In this document: one piece after another, positions 47,001 through 59,000 of the stretch
How the letters are laid out: every line of letters begins with the position of its first letter
How positions within the stretch are numbered: position 1 is the first letter of the stretch
Assembly: GCA_963989245.1 (NCBI GenBank)
Contig: OZ022342.1
Location: forward strand, 4,578,543 to 4,642,542
Source of the DNA: Nansenia antarctica
Lineage: Eukaryota; Chordata; Actinopteri; Argentiniformes; Microstomatidae
Direction: 5' to 3'
Length of the DNA: 64,000 bases
Program-made: the position numbers and the translations under genes
Notes under the pieces: generated by a model
Database searches by the model: none
What the model was told of the DNA's origin: nothing
The model's input: the letters and a program-made list of their open reading frames with translations, nothing else

Positions 47001-50000
47001 TGCTCAATTATGTTGCTCTAATTGTCCCTCTTGGTGTAGACTGGAAGTCAATGGAAGTGAGTTCCCCTGATATGATAATGATGATGTGTCTCATTACTTA
47101 ATATTTGAGACAATGAATATCTGGGTGTTTTAAGGAATTTCTCACGTTTTTGGGTTTCCCATCAGGTCCGGAACAGTCTGAAAAACAAAACAGAGAGAGT
47201 GTACTGTGTGTAAGTCTTGTCTTAAATGTAGGGTTAGGGTCTTGTAATTACAAATATAGAAAAAACCATTCATTTCAAATGAAGTTGAATAGAAAATGAA
47301 AAGTCAATTCCAACTGAATGTTATACACAATACATTCGAATGTGAACAATTTGAACTTACTAGAACTGACTGAAATCATACTCTAATATTGATTATACTC
47401 CCTACCATACTCCCCCAACAGTAACATTTTTCATCATCCATTCTTACCACAAGAGATAACACAAGTATCAGAGTAGGTGCTGTATAAAACAGTTCCTTCT
47501 TCACAGAAGCAACCTTCCTGCATCTCTGTGTTGTTCATCACCTCCATGTACTTCTCGTTATACCTGCATGAGAACATGGAGTACGGAGAGAGTGAGGATT
47601 GGCAATATGCAAAAACCTTTTCATGGCCATTTTTATGAAACATGACTCAAAACAATGACCAAAGCTGTAGATATTATTATGTATGGTTTCAAAAAAGCAT
47701 CTCAGAATAGGAAATCTATAGGAAATGCAAGTACGGTAGATTCATTTTTACCTGGCATTACATGTTGGTTCAGTGACTGGACCACATGCCTTGTACACTT
47801 TAGTTTTGGGGCATTTAAGCTCTGTAGGATTGAAAAAAGAAAGATGTAATGTTAACACAAACCAAATCGCACGCTACAATACATTACTAATACACTGATA
47901 GATTTGTGACATCGTGAGCTTAGAAGTATATGGTTCTATCGCCCATTTAGGGTAGTTCAGAGATATTGAGCATCAAAGTTTTTACATTCCATTGTATTCT
48001 GTGAGATGGAACCTTTGTATTTTATGAATTACTAACTCAAACATTTTAACATTTAAAAAATAACACCACACAGGCATTAATAAACACCTAATGGATCAGA
48101 TTATGTAAAAAACTAAATTTTGACCAAAAATGGAGATAGAACCTTATAATGCTAACGTCACGACATGACATGTAATACGCCTATCGTAAGATCGTACCGC
48201 ATTTTCCATTAGTGGCGTTCCTCCAGTTAATACAGACGCCTGCACTAGAGCATGCTGACGCGTACGCTTCCAGACTGGAGCAGCTGGAGTTCCCGTTGCT
48301 GCAGACGTCGTCTTTACAGGCCTGGATGTAGGCGTGAGGCGACACGACTGAGTGGCACTTGTCAAAGACCCTAGGACAGAGAAACAACGTTTTAACCATG
48401 GTAAATAATGGTATGCACTTATATAGCATAGTGCCTTTATCCAAAGCGCTTTACAACGAACGGCCTCTCATTCATTCACCCATTCAAAAACACATTCACA
48501 CATTCACACCAATGGCGGCCAAGCTACCATGCAAGGCGCCGGCCCGGGCCCGCTCACTGGGAGCAATTTGGGGTTCAGTGTCTTGCCCAAGGACACTTCG
48601 ACTTCATGTGGCCAGCCGGAGCTTGAACCGCCGATCTGCCAAGCTTCCGATCATTAGACGGCACTCTAACCTCCTGCGCCACAGCCACCCCCACAATGAT
48701 GAGATGTTGTGTATTTCACACTTTGTTATGCATTACTTATGCATACCAGCCAAACTGAGTGTTTTTTTGGCATTTTGGCATTTGAATGGTTTACTTGCAG
48801 GTACTTTCCAAGTTCAAATAGAAGCCAGTAACACACATCACGTCGTACATCGTTGTCGTATATTTATCTTATTGGTCCAAACCAAATTTTTAACAACAAA
48901 GCATTCGTTTGTAGTTGCTTTCTTTCCAACCATGTTGTTTCACACCCATTTGTCATCCTTACTTGCTGTTCATGATTTCACAGAGCGTTGCCTTGCAAGG
49001 GGTGGTGGGGGTTGAGCTGGAGGTGGGGGTTGACTTGGAGGTTGGGGCCACTGTGGTGACGTTGGTTGGTGGTGTTGGGGTTGGAGTTGTGCAGCCACGT
49101 TTTGCGACCACCCAATACCCAGCTGTCTCATGGCAGGGCGCGACTTGACCGTTGGGTAACCGGCAGTCATTCGTCTTAGAATTATCACAGGTACCTTGAC
49201 GATTGAGGAGGTGAGGGTAGAATCAAGTTAGCAATGGCAGTCCACACACACACTATAACAAACAAAACACCATGGGAGAAGAAGCGGTTGATTTTGTTAT
49301 TCTATAATAGCACTGTGAACATCCTTACCATTTACTTTTTTTTTTGCTGATGATGCCAAATACCTCATGTTGTAAATGTACGCACCTATGTGAGGCTACA
49401 CTGTGTGGAGGCATGTTCCTATTCCTACTGTGATAATGTCACTGTTGTTGATTCCCTTGAATATAACAAATACTCACCGCATTGGCCCTCTGTGTTGTCA
49501 CGGAAAAGGGTGTAGGAAAGGCTGATGCTGAAAGACGAGCCTTTGAAGATGATCTGAGCCTTGATGGCAGGGATGTTCACCATGATCTCTAAACCAGTGT
49601 TAGTCATGAAGATGCCTCCCTGGCTGAAGCATGGGTAGATTCGTTTGTAGTTGACATATACCTGAATTTTGGAAGAAAGTAGTAATAATGGATGAGTCAT
49701 GGTACATCTTACAAGTGGCTATGTCAATACCATTATTGTGTTCATTTACACCTTATCTCTATGTAAAAACAACGTTATGTTTATCTAACAATCAAATTGA
49801 TTAATAACACGTTATACTACTGCATACAATTTTTAAATGAATATAAATCAACCTTTATAAGTTGTTAAAATACTTACCACGTTAATTATTGCGTCTTCAG
49901 TTTGCACCTGGGTGAGAATCACTTGATAGGATTGATACAGAATGATAATGGTACGCGGACAGAACGTACTGTCAGCTGTGTGGCAGTACCGATTATCAAT

Positions 50001-53000
50001 AATAACGGACAAGTTGAATCTAGGGTTGATTTCTTTGACTAAATAGTATGAGCAGTCGTCACGGAAACTGTAATATTGGGAATCGAATGTCAGGAAGTGA
50101 GATTCTCCCCATCCATTGCAGAAACCTGTAGAAGGATAATATACATGTTAACAACACCATCTGAGGACAGATGCAATAATAGAAAAAAGAATTTAGGAAT
50201 ACCTCAAACTTAAAATTGCTGGACTATCAATATTGCAATCTATAATTTGACTTACATTCGCATTCATAATGGAAGCAGCATCCGGCATCATCATAGACCT
50301 TGACAGGTAGACGTCCGTTCACACAAAACACTGGCTCCACTGGCTTGCATGAAAGCTCTTCATAGATAACTTCCCCATCGATGCAGATTCCTATGGCGCA
50401 CTGACTCGTTTTCCAAGCCTCTCCATTCTATCATTGAATTCATGAAGGAGAGTAATTACAGTATATCACACATGCAATTATATAGACGTGAAAATACACC
50501 TGCACTGAGAAATACTTAAAAAAAAATAATAATAATAATAATAATTTGAAATAGATATCTTTTTAAACTCTAGAACAGCCATGAGGTTGAGTAAAGAATG
50601 TTATATCTTTACACTCAATCAAATTTCAGGACCCTCCTTTCAAGCGTTGTGTGTAAATAGCAGCTTGAGCACTGTAAAGAACCCCAGAGGCTCTTATAGT
50701 AGGTAAAAAAGACAAGGCTGTTCTAGTGTTAAACATCTACATTTTTCAGCTTTGATTACCTCTCTGTGTGGAATAACGTTATAGCAGCCTCGACTAGTTG
50801 TTGATGGAGGACTGGGAGTCGATACTGTGGTCCTGCCAGATGGACTTGTGGTGGTTGATGAAGAGGGTCGTGGGGTGGTAGGACATGGTTTTGATTCCGT
50901 TATGACTTGACATCCTTCCATGCACAAGGCAACGAAACACCAGCCTTGACCATCATGCACATTATAAATCATCTCCCCTGATTGTGGAAAGGAAAATCGT
51001 TAAAAACTGTTCAGTTTGCAGAGAATTTGGAAAAAAAGAATAGAAATACATTAAATTGTATGAAGAAAATTGACTTTTACCTGGTGAAAACTTTGTACCA
51101 CGAACAGTGCAAAAGCACGAGGCAGTGGTTGGAGATGCAGATAAGGTACTTGAGCCAGTTGAGGAAATTGTAGAAGCTGCAGTTGTGAACTGGGTTGATT
51201 CAGTTGAGGGTGTTGAACTGGTGGTGGATTGTTTTGGAGACTTGGTTGTAGAGCCAATGGTTTGAGCTGTTGTCCATTTCACAGCTGTTGAGGGTCCCTG
51301 TGGTGTTGTGGTTACAGTCGTGGGTTTGGATGTTGTGACGGCTTGCCCGGTTGTTACTTTGCTTTCTGTTGATTGTTTTCCTGTTGAGGTTGTAGTTTCA
51401 CCAGTTACAGTGGTAGATGATGTTGTTGGGCCTGTGGTTTCTTGTTTTGGAGACTTGGTTGTTGAGGAACCAATGGTTGCTGTTGTTGTTTCTACAGCTT
51501 GGGACATTGTGAAAGGCTTTGTTGTTGTTACTATTGTTGCTGTGACGATGGGTTGCTGTGTTGTTGTGGTTAATGTCGTGGGTTTGGATGTTGTGACTAC
51601 TTTCCCTGTTGTTACTTTGCTTTCTGTTGATTGTTTTCCTGTTGAGGTTGTAGTTTCACCAATTACAGTGGTAGATGATGTTGTTGGGCCTGTGGTTTCT
51701 TGTTTTGGAGACTTGGTTGTTGAGGAACCAATGGTCGCTGTTGTTGTTTCTCCCTTTGTTGAAGTTTCAGCTGTTGTCCCTTGCCCAGCTGTTGTCCCTT
51801 GCCCAGCTGTTGTCCCTTGCCCAGCTGTTGAAGGTCCCTGTGTTGTTGTGGTTAATGTCGTGGGTTTGGATGTTGTGACTACTTTCCCTGTTGTTACTTT
51901 GCTTTCTGTTGATTGTTTTCCTGTTGAGGTTGTAGTTTCACCAATTACAGTGGTAGATGATGTTGTTGGGCCTGTGGTTTCTTGTTTTGGAGACTTGGTT
52001 GTTGAGGAACCAATGGTCGCTGTTGTTGTTTCTCCCTTTGTTGAAGTTTCAGCTGTTGTCCCTTGCCCAGCTGTTGTCCCTTGCCCAGCTGTTGAAGGTC
52101 CCTGTGTTGATGTGGTTAATGTCGTGGGTTTGGATGTTGTGACTACTTTCCCTGTTGTTACTTTGCTTTCTGTTGATTGTTTTCCTGTTGAGGTTGTAGT
52201 TTCACCAATGACAGTGGTAGATGATGTTGTTGGGCCTGTGGTTTCTTGTTTTGGAGACTTGGTTGTTGAGGAACCAATGGTCGCTGTTGTTGTTTCTCCC
52301 TTTGTTGAAGTTTCAGCTGTTGTCCCTTGCCCAGCTGTTGAAGGTCCCTGTGTTGTTGTGGTTAATGTCGTGGGTTTGGATGTTGTGACTACTTTCCCTG
52401 TCGTTACTTTGCTTTCTGTTGATTGTTTTCCTGTTGAGGTTGTAGTTTCACCAATTACAGTGGTAGATGATGTTGTTGGGCCTGTGGTTTCTTGTTTTGG
52501 AGACTTGGTTGTTGAGGAACCAATGGTCGCTGTTGTTGTTTCTCCCTTTGTTGAAGTTTCAGATGTTGTCCCTTGCCCAGCTGTTGTCCCTTGCCCAGCT
52601 GTTGTCCCTTGCCCAGCTGTTGAAGGTCCCTGTGTTGTTGTGGTTAATGTCGTGGGTTTGGATGTTGTGACTACTTTCCCTGTTGTTACTTTGCTTTTTG
52701 TTGATTGTTTTCCTGTTGAGGTTGTAGTTTCACCAATTACAGTGGTAGATGATGTTGTTGGGCCTGTGGTTTCTTGTTTTGGAGACTTGGTTGTTGAGGA
52801 ACCAATGGTCGCTGTTGTTGTTTCTCCCTTTGTTGAAGTTTCAGATGTTGTCCCTTGCCCAGCTGTTGTCCCTTGCCCAGCTGTTGTCCCTTGCCCAGCT
52901 GTTGTCCCTTGCCCAGCTGTTGTCCCTTGCCCAGCTGTTGAAGGTCCCTGTGTTGTTGTGGTTAATGTCGTGGGTTTGGATGTTGTGACTACTTTCCCTG

Positions 53001-56000
53001 TCGTTACTTTGCTTTCTGTTGATTGTTTTCCTGTTGAGGTTGTAGTTTCACCAATTACAGTGGTAGATGATGTTGTTGGGCCTGTGGTTTCTTGTTTTGG
53101 AGACTTGGTTGTTGAGGAACCAATGGTCGCTGTTGTTGTTTCTCCCTTTGTTGAAGTTTCAGATGTTGTCCCTTGCCCAGCTGTTGTCCCTTGCCCAGCT
53201 GTTGTCCCTTGCCCAGCTGTTGTCCCTTGACCAGCTGTTGTCCCTTGCCCAGCTGTTGAGGGTCCCTGTGTTGATGTGGTTAATGTCGTGGGTTTGGATG
53301 TTGTGACTACTTTCCCTGTCGTTACTTTGCTTTCTGTTGATTGTTTTCCTGTTGAGGTTGTAGTTTCACCAATTACAGTGGTAGATGATGTTGTTGGGCC
53401 TGTGGTTTCTTGTTTTGGAGACTTGGTTGTTGAGGAACCAATGGTCGCTGTTGTTGTTTCTCCCTTTGTTGAAGTTTCAGCTGTTGTCCCTTGCCCAGCT
53501 GTTGTCCCTTGCCCAGCTGTTGTCCCTGGCCCAGCTGTTGAGGGTCCCTGTGTTGTTGTGGTTAATGTCGTGGGTTTGGATGTTGTGACTACTTTCCCTG
53601 TTGTTACTTTGCTTTCTGTTGATTGTTTTCCTGTTGAGGTTGTAGTTTCACCAATTACAGTGGTAGATGATGTTGTTGGGCCTGTGGTTTCTTGTTTCAG
53701 AGACTTGGTTGTTGAGGAACCAATGGTCGCTGTTGTTGGTTCTCCCTTTGTTGAAGTTTCAGCTGTTGTCCCTTGCCCAGCTGTTGTCCCTTGCCCAGCT
53801 GTTGTCCCTTGCCCAGCTGTTGAAGGTCCCTGTGTTGTTGTGGTTAATGTCGTGGGTTTGGATGTTGTGACTACTTTCCCTGTTGTTACTTTGCTCTCTG
53901 TTGATTGTTTTCCTGTTGAGGTTGTAGTTTCACCAATTACAGTGGTAGATGATGTTGTTGGGCCTGTGGTTTCTTGTTTTGGAGACTTGGTTGTTGAGGA
54001 ACCAATGGTCGCTGTTGTTGTTTCTCCCTTTGTTGAAGTTTCAGCTGTTGTCCCTTGCCCAGCTGTTGTCCCTTGCCCAGCTGTTGATGGTCCCTGTGTT
54101 GATGTGGTTAATGTCGTGGGTTTGGATGTTGTGACTACTTTCCCTGTTGTTACTTTGCTTTCTGTTGATTGTTTTCCTGTTGAGGCTGTAGTTTCACCAA
54201 TTACAGTGGTAAATGATGTTGTTGGGCCTGTGGTTTCTTGTTTTGGAGACTTGGTTGTTGAGGAACCAATGGTCGCTGTTGTTGTTTCTCCCTTTGTTGA
54301 AGTTTCAGCTGTTGTCCCTTGCCCAGCTGTTGAAGGTCCCTGTGTTGATGTGGTTAATGTCGTGGGTTTGGATGTTGTGACTACTTTCCCTGTTGTTACT
54401 TTGCTTTCTGTTGATTGTTTTCCTGTTGAGGTTGTAGTTTCACCAATTACAGTGGTAGATGATGTTGTTGGGCCTGTGGTTTCTTGTTTTGGAGACTTGG
54501 TTGTTGAGGAACCAATGGTCGCTGTTGTTGTTTCTCCCTTTGTTGAAGTTTCAGCTGTTGTCCCTTGCCCAGCTGTTGTCCCTTGCCCAGCTGTTGAGGG
54601 TCCCTGTGTTGATGTGGTTAATGTCGTGGGTTTGGATGTTGTGACTACTTTCCCTGTCGTTACTTTGCTTTCTGTTGATTGTTTTCCTGTTGAGGTTGTA
54701 GTTTCACCAATTACAGTGGTAGATGATGTTGTTGGGCCTGTGGTTTCTTGTTTTGGAGACTTGGTTGTTGAGGAACCAATGGTCGCTGTTGTTGTTTCTC
54801 CCTTTGTTGAAGTTCCAGCTGTTGTCCCTTGCCCAGCTGTTGTCCCTTGCCCAGCTGTCGAGGGTCCCTGTGTTGATGTGGTTAATGTCGTGGGTTTGGA
54901 TGTTGTGACTACTTTCCCTGTCGTTACTTTGCTTTCTGTTGATTGTTTTCCTGTTGAGGTTGTAGTTTCACCAATTACAGTGGTAGATGATGTTGTTGGG
55001 CCTGTGGTTTCTTGTTTTGGAGACTTGGTTGTTGAGGAACCAATGGTCGCTGTTGTTGTTTCTCCCTTTGTTGAAGTTTCAGCTGTTGTCCCTTGCCCAG
55101 CTGTTGAGGGTCCCTGTGTTGTTGTGGTTAATGTCGTGGGTTTGGATGTTGTGACTACTTTCCCTGTCGTTACTTTGCTTTCTGTTGATTGTTTTCCTGT
55201 TGAGGTTGTAGTTTCACCAATTACAGTGGTAAATGATGTTGTTGGGCCTGTGGTTTCTTGTTTTGGAGACTTGGTTGTTGAGGAACCAATGGTCGCTGTT
55301 GTTGTTTCTCCCTTTGTTGAAGTTTCAGCTGTTGTCCCTTGCCCAGCTGTTGAAGGTCCCTGTGTTGTTGTGGTTAATGTCGTGGGTTTGGATGTTGTGA
55401 CTACTTTCCCTGTCGTTACTTTGCTTTCTGTTGATTGTTTTCCTGTTGAGGTTGTAGTTTCACCAATTACAGTGGTAAATGATGTTGTTGGGCCTGTGGT
55501 TTCTTGTTTTGGAGACTTGGTTGTTGAGGAACCAATGGTCGCTGTTGTTGTTTCTCCCTTTGTTGAAGTTTCAGCTGTTGTCCCTTGCCCAGCTGTTGTC
55601 CCTTGCCCAGCTGTTGAGGGTCCCTGTGTTGATGTGGTTAATGTCGTGGGTTTGGATGTTGTGACTACTTTCCCTGTTGTTACTTTGCTTTCTGTTGATT
55701 GTTTTCCTGTTGAGGTTGTAGTTTCACCAATTACAGTGGTAGATGATGTTGTTGGGCCTGTGGTTTCTTGTTTTGGAGACTTGGTTGTTGAGGAACCAAT
55801 GGTCGCTGTTGTTGTTTCTCCCTTTGTTGAAGTTTCAGCTGTTGTCCCTTGCCCAGCTGTTGTCCCTTGCCCAGCTGTTGAGGGTCCCTGTGTTGATGTG
55901 GTTAATGTCGTGGGTTTGGATGTTGTGACTACTTTCCCTGTCGTTACTTTGCTTTCTGTTGATTGTTTTCCTGTTGAGGTTGTAGTTTCACCAATTACAG

Positions 56001-59000
56001 TGGTAGATGATGTTGTTGGGCCTGTGGTTTCTTGTTTTGGAGACTTGGTTGTTGAGGAACCAATGGTCGCTGTTGTTGTTTCTCCCTTTGTTGAAGTTTC
56101 AGCTGTTGTCCCTTGCCCAGCTGTTGAAGGTCCCTGTGTTGTTGTGGTTAATGTCGTGGGTTTGGATGTTGTGACTACTTTCCCTGTTGTTACTTTGCTT
56201 TCTGTTGATTGTTTTCCTGTTGAGGTTGTAGTTTCACCAATTACAGTGGTAGATGATGTTGTTGGGCCTGTGGTTTCTTGTTTTGGAGACTTGGTTGTTG
56301 AGGAACCAATGGTTGCTGTTGTTGTTTCTCCCTTTGTTGAAGTTTCAGCTGTTGTCCCTTGCCCAGCTGTTGTCCCTTGCCCAGCTGTTGAGGGTCCCTG
56401 TGTTGATGTGGTTAATGTCGTGGGTTTGGATGTTGTGACTACTTTCCCTGTTGTTACTTTGCTTTCTGTTGATTGTTTTCCTGTTGAGGTTGTAGTTTCA
56501 CCAATTACAGTGGTAGATGATGTTGTTGGGCCTGTGGTTTCTTGTTTTGGAGACTTGGTTGTTGAGGAACCAATGGTCGCTGTTGTTGTTTCTCCCTTTG
56601 TTGAAGTTTCAGCTGTTGTCCCTTGCCCAGCTGTTGTCCCTTGCCCAGCTGTTGAGGGTCCCTGTGTTGATGTGGTTAATGTCGTGGGTTTGGATGTTGT
56701 GACTACTTTCCCTGTCGTTACTTTGCTTTCTGTTGATTGTTTTCCTGTTGAGGTTGTAGTTTCACCAATTACAGTGGTAGATGATGTTGTTGGGCCTGTG
56801 GTTTCTTGTTTTGGAGACTTGGTTGTTGAGGAACCAATGGTCGCTGTTGTTGTTTCTCCCTTTGTTGAAGTTTCAGCTGTTGTCCCTTGCCCAGCTGTTG
56901 TCCCTTGCCCAGCTGTTGAGGGTCCCTGTGTTGTTGTGGTTAATGTCGTGGGTTTGGATGTTGTGACTACTTTCCCTGTCGTTACTTTGCTTTCTGTTGA
57001 TTGTTTTCCTGTTGAGGTTGTAGTTTCACCAATTACAGTGGTAGATGATGTTGTTGGGCCTGTGGTTTCTTGTTTTGGAGACTTGGTTGTTGAGGAACCA
57101 ATGGTCGCTGTTGTTGTTTCTCCCTTTGTTGAAGTTTCAGCTGTTGTCCCTTGCCCAGCTGTTGTCCCTTGCCCAGCTGTTGAGGGTCCCTGTGTTGATG
57201 TGGTTAATGTCGTGGGTTTGGATGTTGTGACTACTTTCCCTGTCGTTACTTTGCTTTCTGTTGATTGTTTTCCTGTTGAGGTTGTAGTTTCACCAATTAC
57301 AGTGGTAGATGATGTTGTTGGGCCTGTGGTTTCTTGTTTTGGAGACTTGGTTGTTGAGGAACCAATGGTCGCTGTTGTTGTTTCTCCCTTTGTTGAAGTT
57401 TCAGCTGTTGTCCCTTGCCCAGCTGTTGAAGGTCCCTGTGTTGTTGTGGTTAATGTCGTGGGTTTGGATGTTGTGACTACTTTCCCTGTTGTTACTTTGC
57501 TTTCTGTTGATTGTTTTCCTGTTGAGGTTGTAGTTTCACCAATTACAGTGGTAAATGATGTTGTTGGGCCTGTGGTTTCTTGTTTTGGAGACTTGGTTGT
57601 TGAGGAACCAATGGTCGCTGTTGTTGTTTCTCCCTTTGTTGAAGTTTCAGCTGTTGTCCCTTGCCCAGCTGTTGTCCCTTGCCCAGCTGTTGAAGGTCCC
57701 TGTGTTGTTGTGGTTAATGTCGTGGGTTTGGATGTTGTGACTACTTTCCCTGTCGTTACTTTGCTTTCTGTTGATTGTTTTCCTGTTGAGGTTGTAGTTT
57801 CACCAATTACAGTGGTAGATGATGTTGTTGGGCCTGTGGTTTCTTGTTTTGGAGACTTGGTTGTTGAGGAACCAATGGTCGCTGTTGTTGTTTCTCCCTT
57901 TGTTGAAGTTTCAGCTGTTGTCCCTTGCCCAGCTGTTGTCCCTTGCCCAGCTGTTGTCCCTTGCCCAGCTGTTGAGGGTCCCTGTGTTGTTGTGGTTAAT
58001 GTCGTGGGTTTGGATGTTGTGACTACTTTCCCTGTTGTTACTTTGCTTTCTGTTGATTGTTTTCCTGTTGAGGCTGTAGTTTCACCAATTACAGTGGTAG
58101 ATGATGTTGTTGGGCCTGTGGTTTCTTGTTTTGGAGATTTGGTTGTTGAGGAACCAATGGTCGCTGTTGTTGTTTCTCCCTTTGTTGAAGTTTCAGATGT
58201 TGTCCCTTGCCCAGCTGTTGTCCCTTGCCCAGCTGTTGTCCCTTGCCCAGCTGTTGTCCCTTGCCCAGCTGTTGTCCCTTGCCCAGCTGTTGAGGGTCCC
58301 TGTGTTGTTGTGGTTAATGTCGTGGGTTTGGATGTTGTGACTACTTGCCCTGTTGTTACTTGGCTTTCTGTTGATTGTTTTCCTGTTGAGGTTGTAGTTT
58401 CACCAATTACAGTGGTAGATGATGTTGTTGGGCCTGTGGTTTCTTGTTTTGGAGACTTGGTTGTTGAGGAACCAATGGTCGCTGTTGTTGTTTCTCCCTT
58501 TGTTGAAGTTTCAGCTGTTGTCCCTTGCCCAGCTGTTGTCCCTTGCCCAGCTGTTGAGGGTCCCTGTGTTGATGTGGTTAATGTCGTGGGTTTGGATGTT
58601 GTGACTACTTTCCCTGTTGTTACTTTGCTTTCTGTTGATTGTTTTCCTGTTGAGGTTGTAGTTTCACCAATTACAGTGGTAGATGATGTTGTTGGGCCTG
58701 TGGTTTCTTGTTTTGGAGACTTGGTTGTTGAGGAACCAATGGTCGCTGTTGTTGTTTCTCCCTTTGTTGAAGTTTCAGCTGTTGTCCCTTGCCCAGCTGT
58801 TGAAGGTCCCTGTGTTGTTGTGGTTAATGTCGTGGGTTTGGATGTTGTGACTACTTTCCCTGTCGTTACTTTGCTTTCTGTTGATTGTTTTCCTGTTGAG
58901 GTTGTAGTTTCACCAATTACAGTGGTAGATGATGTTGTTGGGCCTGTGGTTTCTTGTTTTGGAGACTTGGTTGTTGAGGAACCAATGGTCGCTGTTGTTG

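Noticed and set aside
48359..49015. 218-codon + strand frame
   Set aside because: It runs through a reverse SINE copy and antisense to two mucin exons; no protein family recognised.
51308..53230. 640-codon + strand frame over the mucin array
   Set aside because: Shadow of the repeat: multiples-of-3 units keep several frames open. The - strand frame has matching splice phases and mucin domains on both sides; this one has none.
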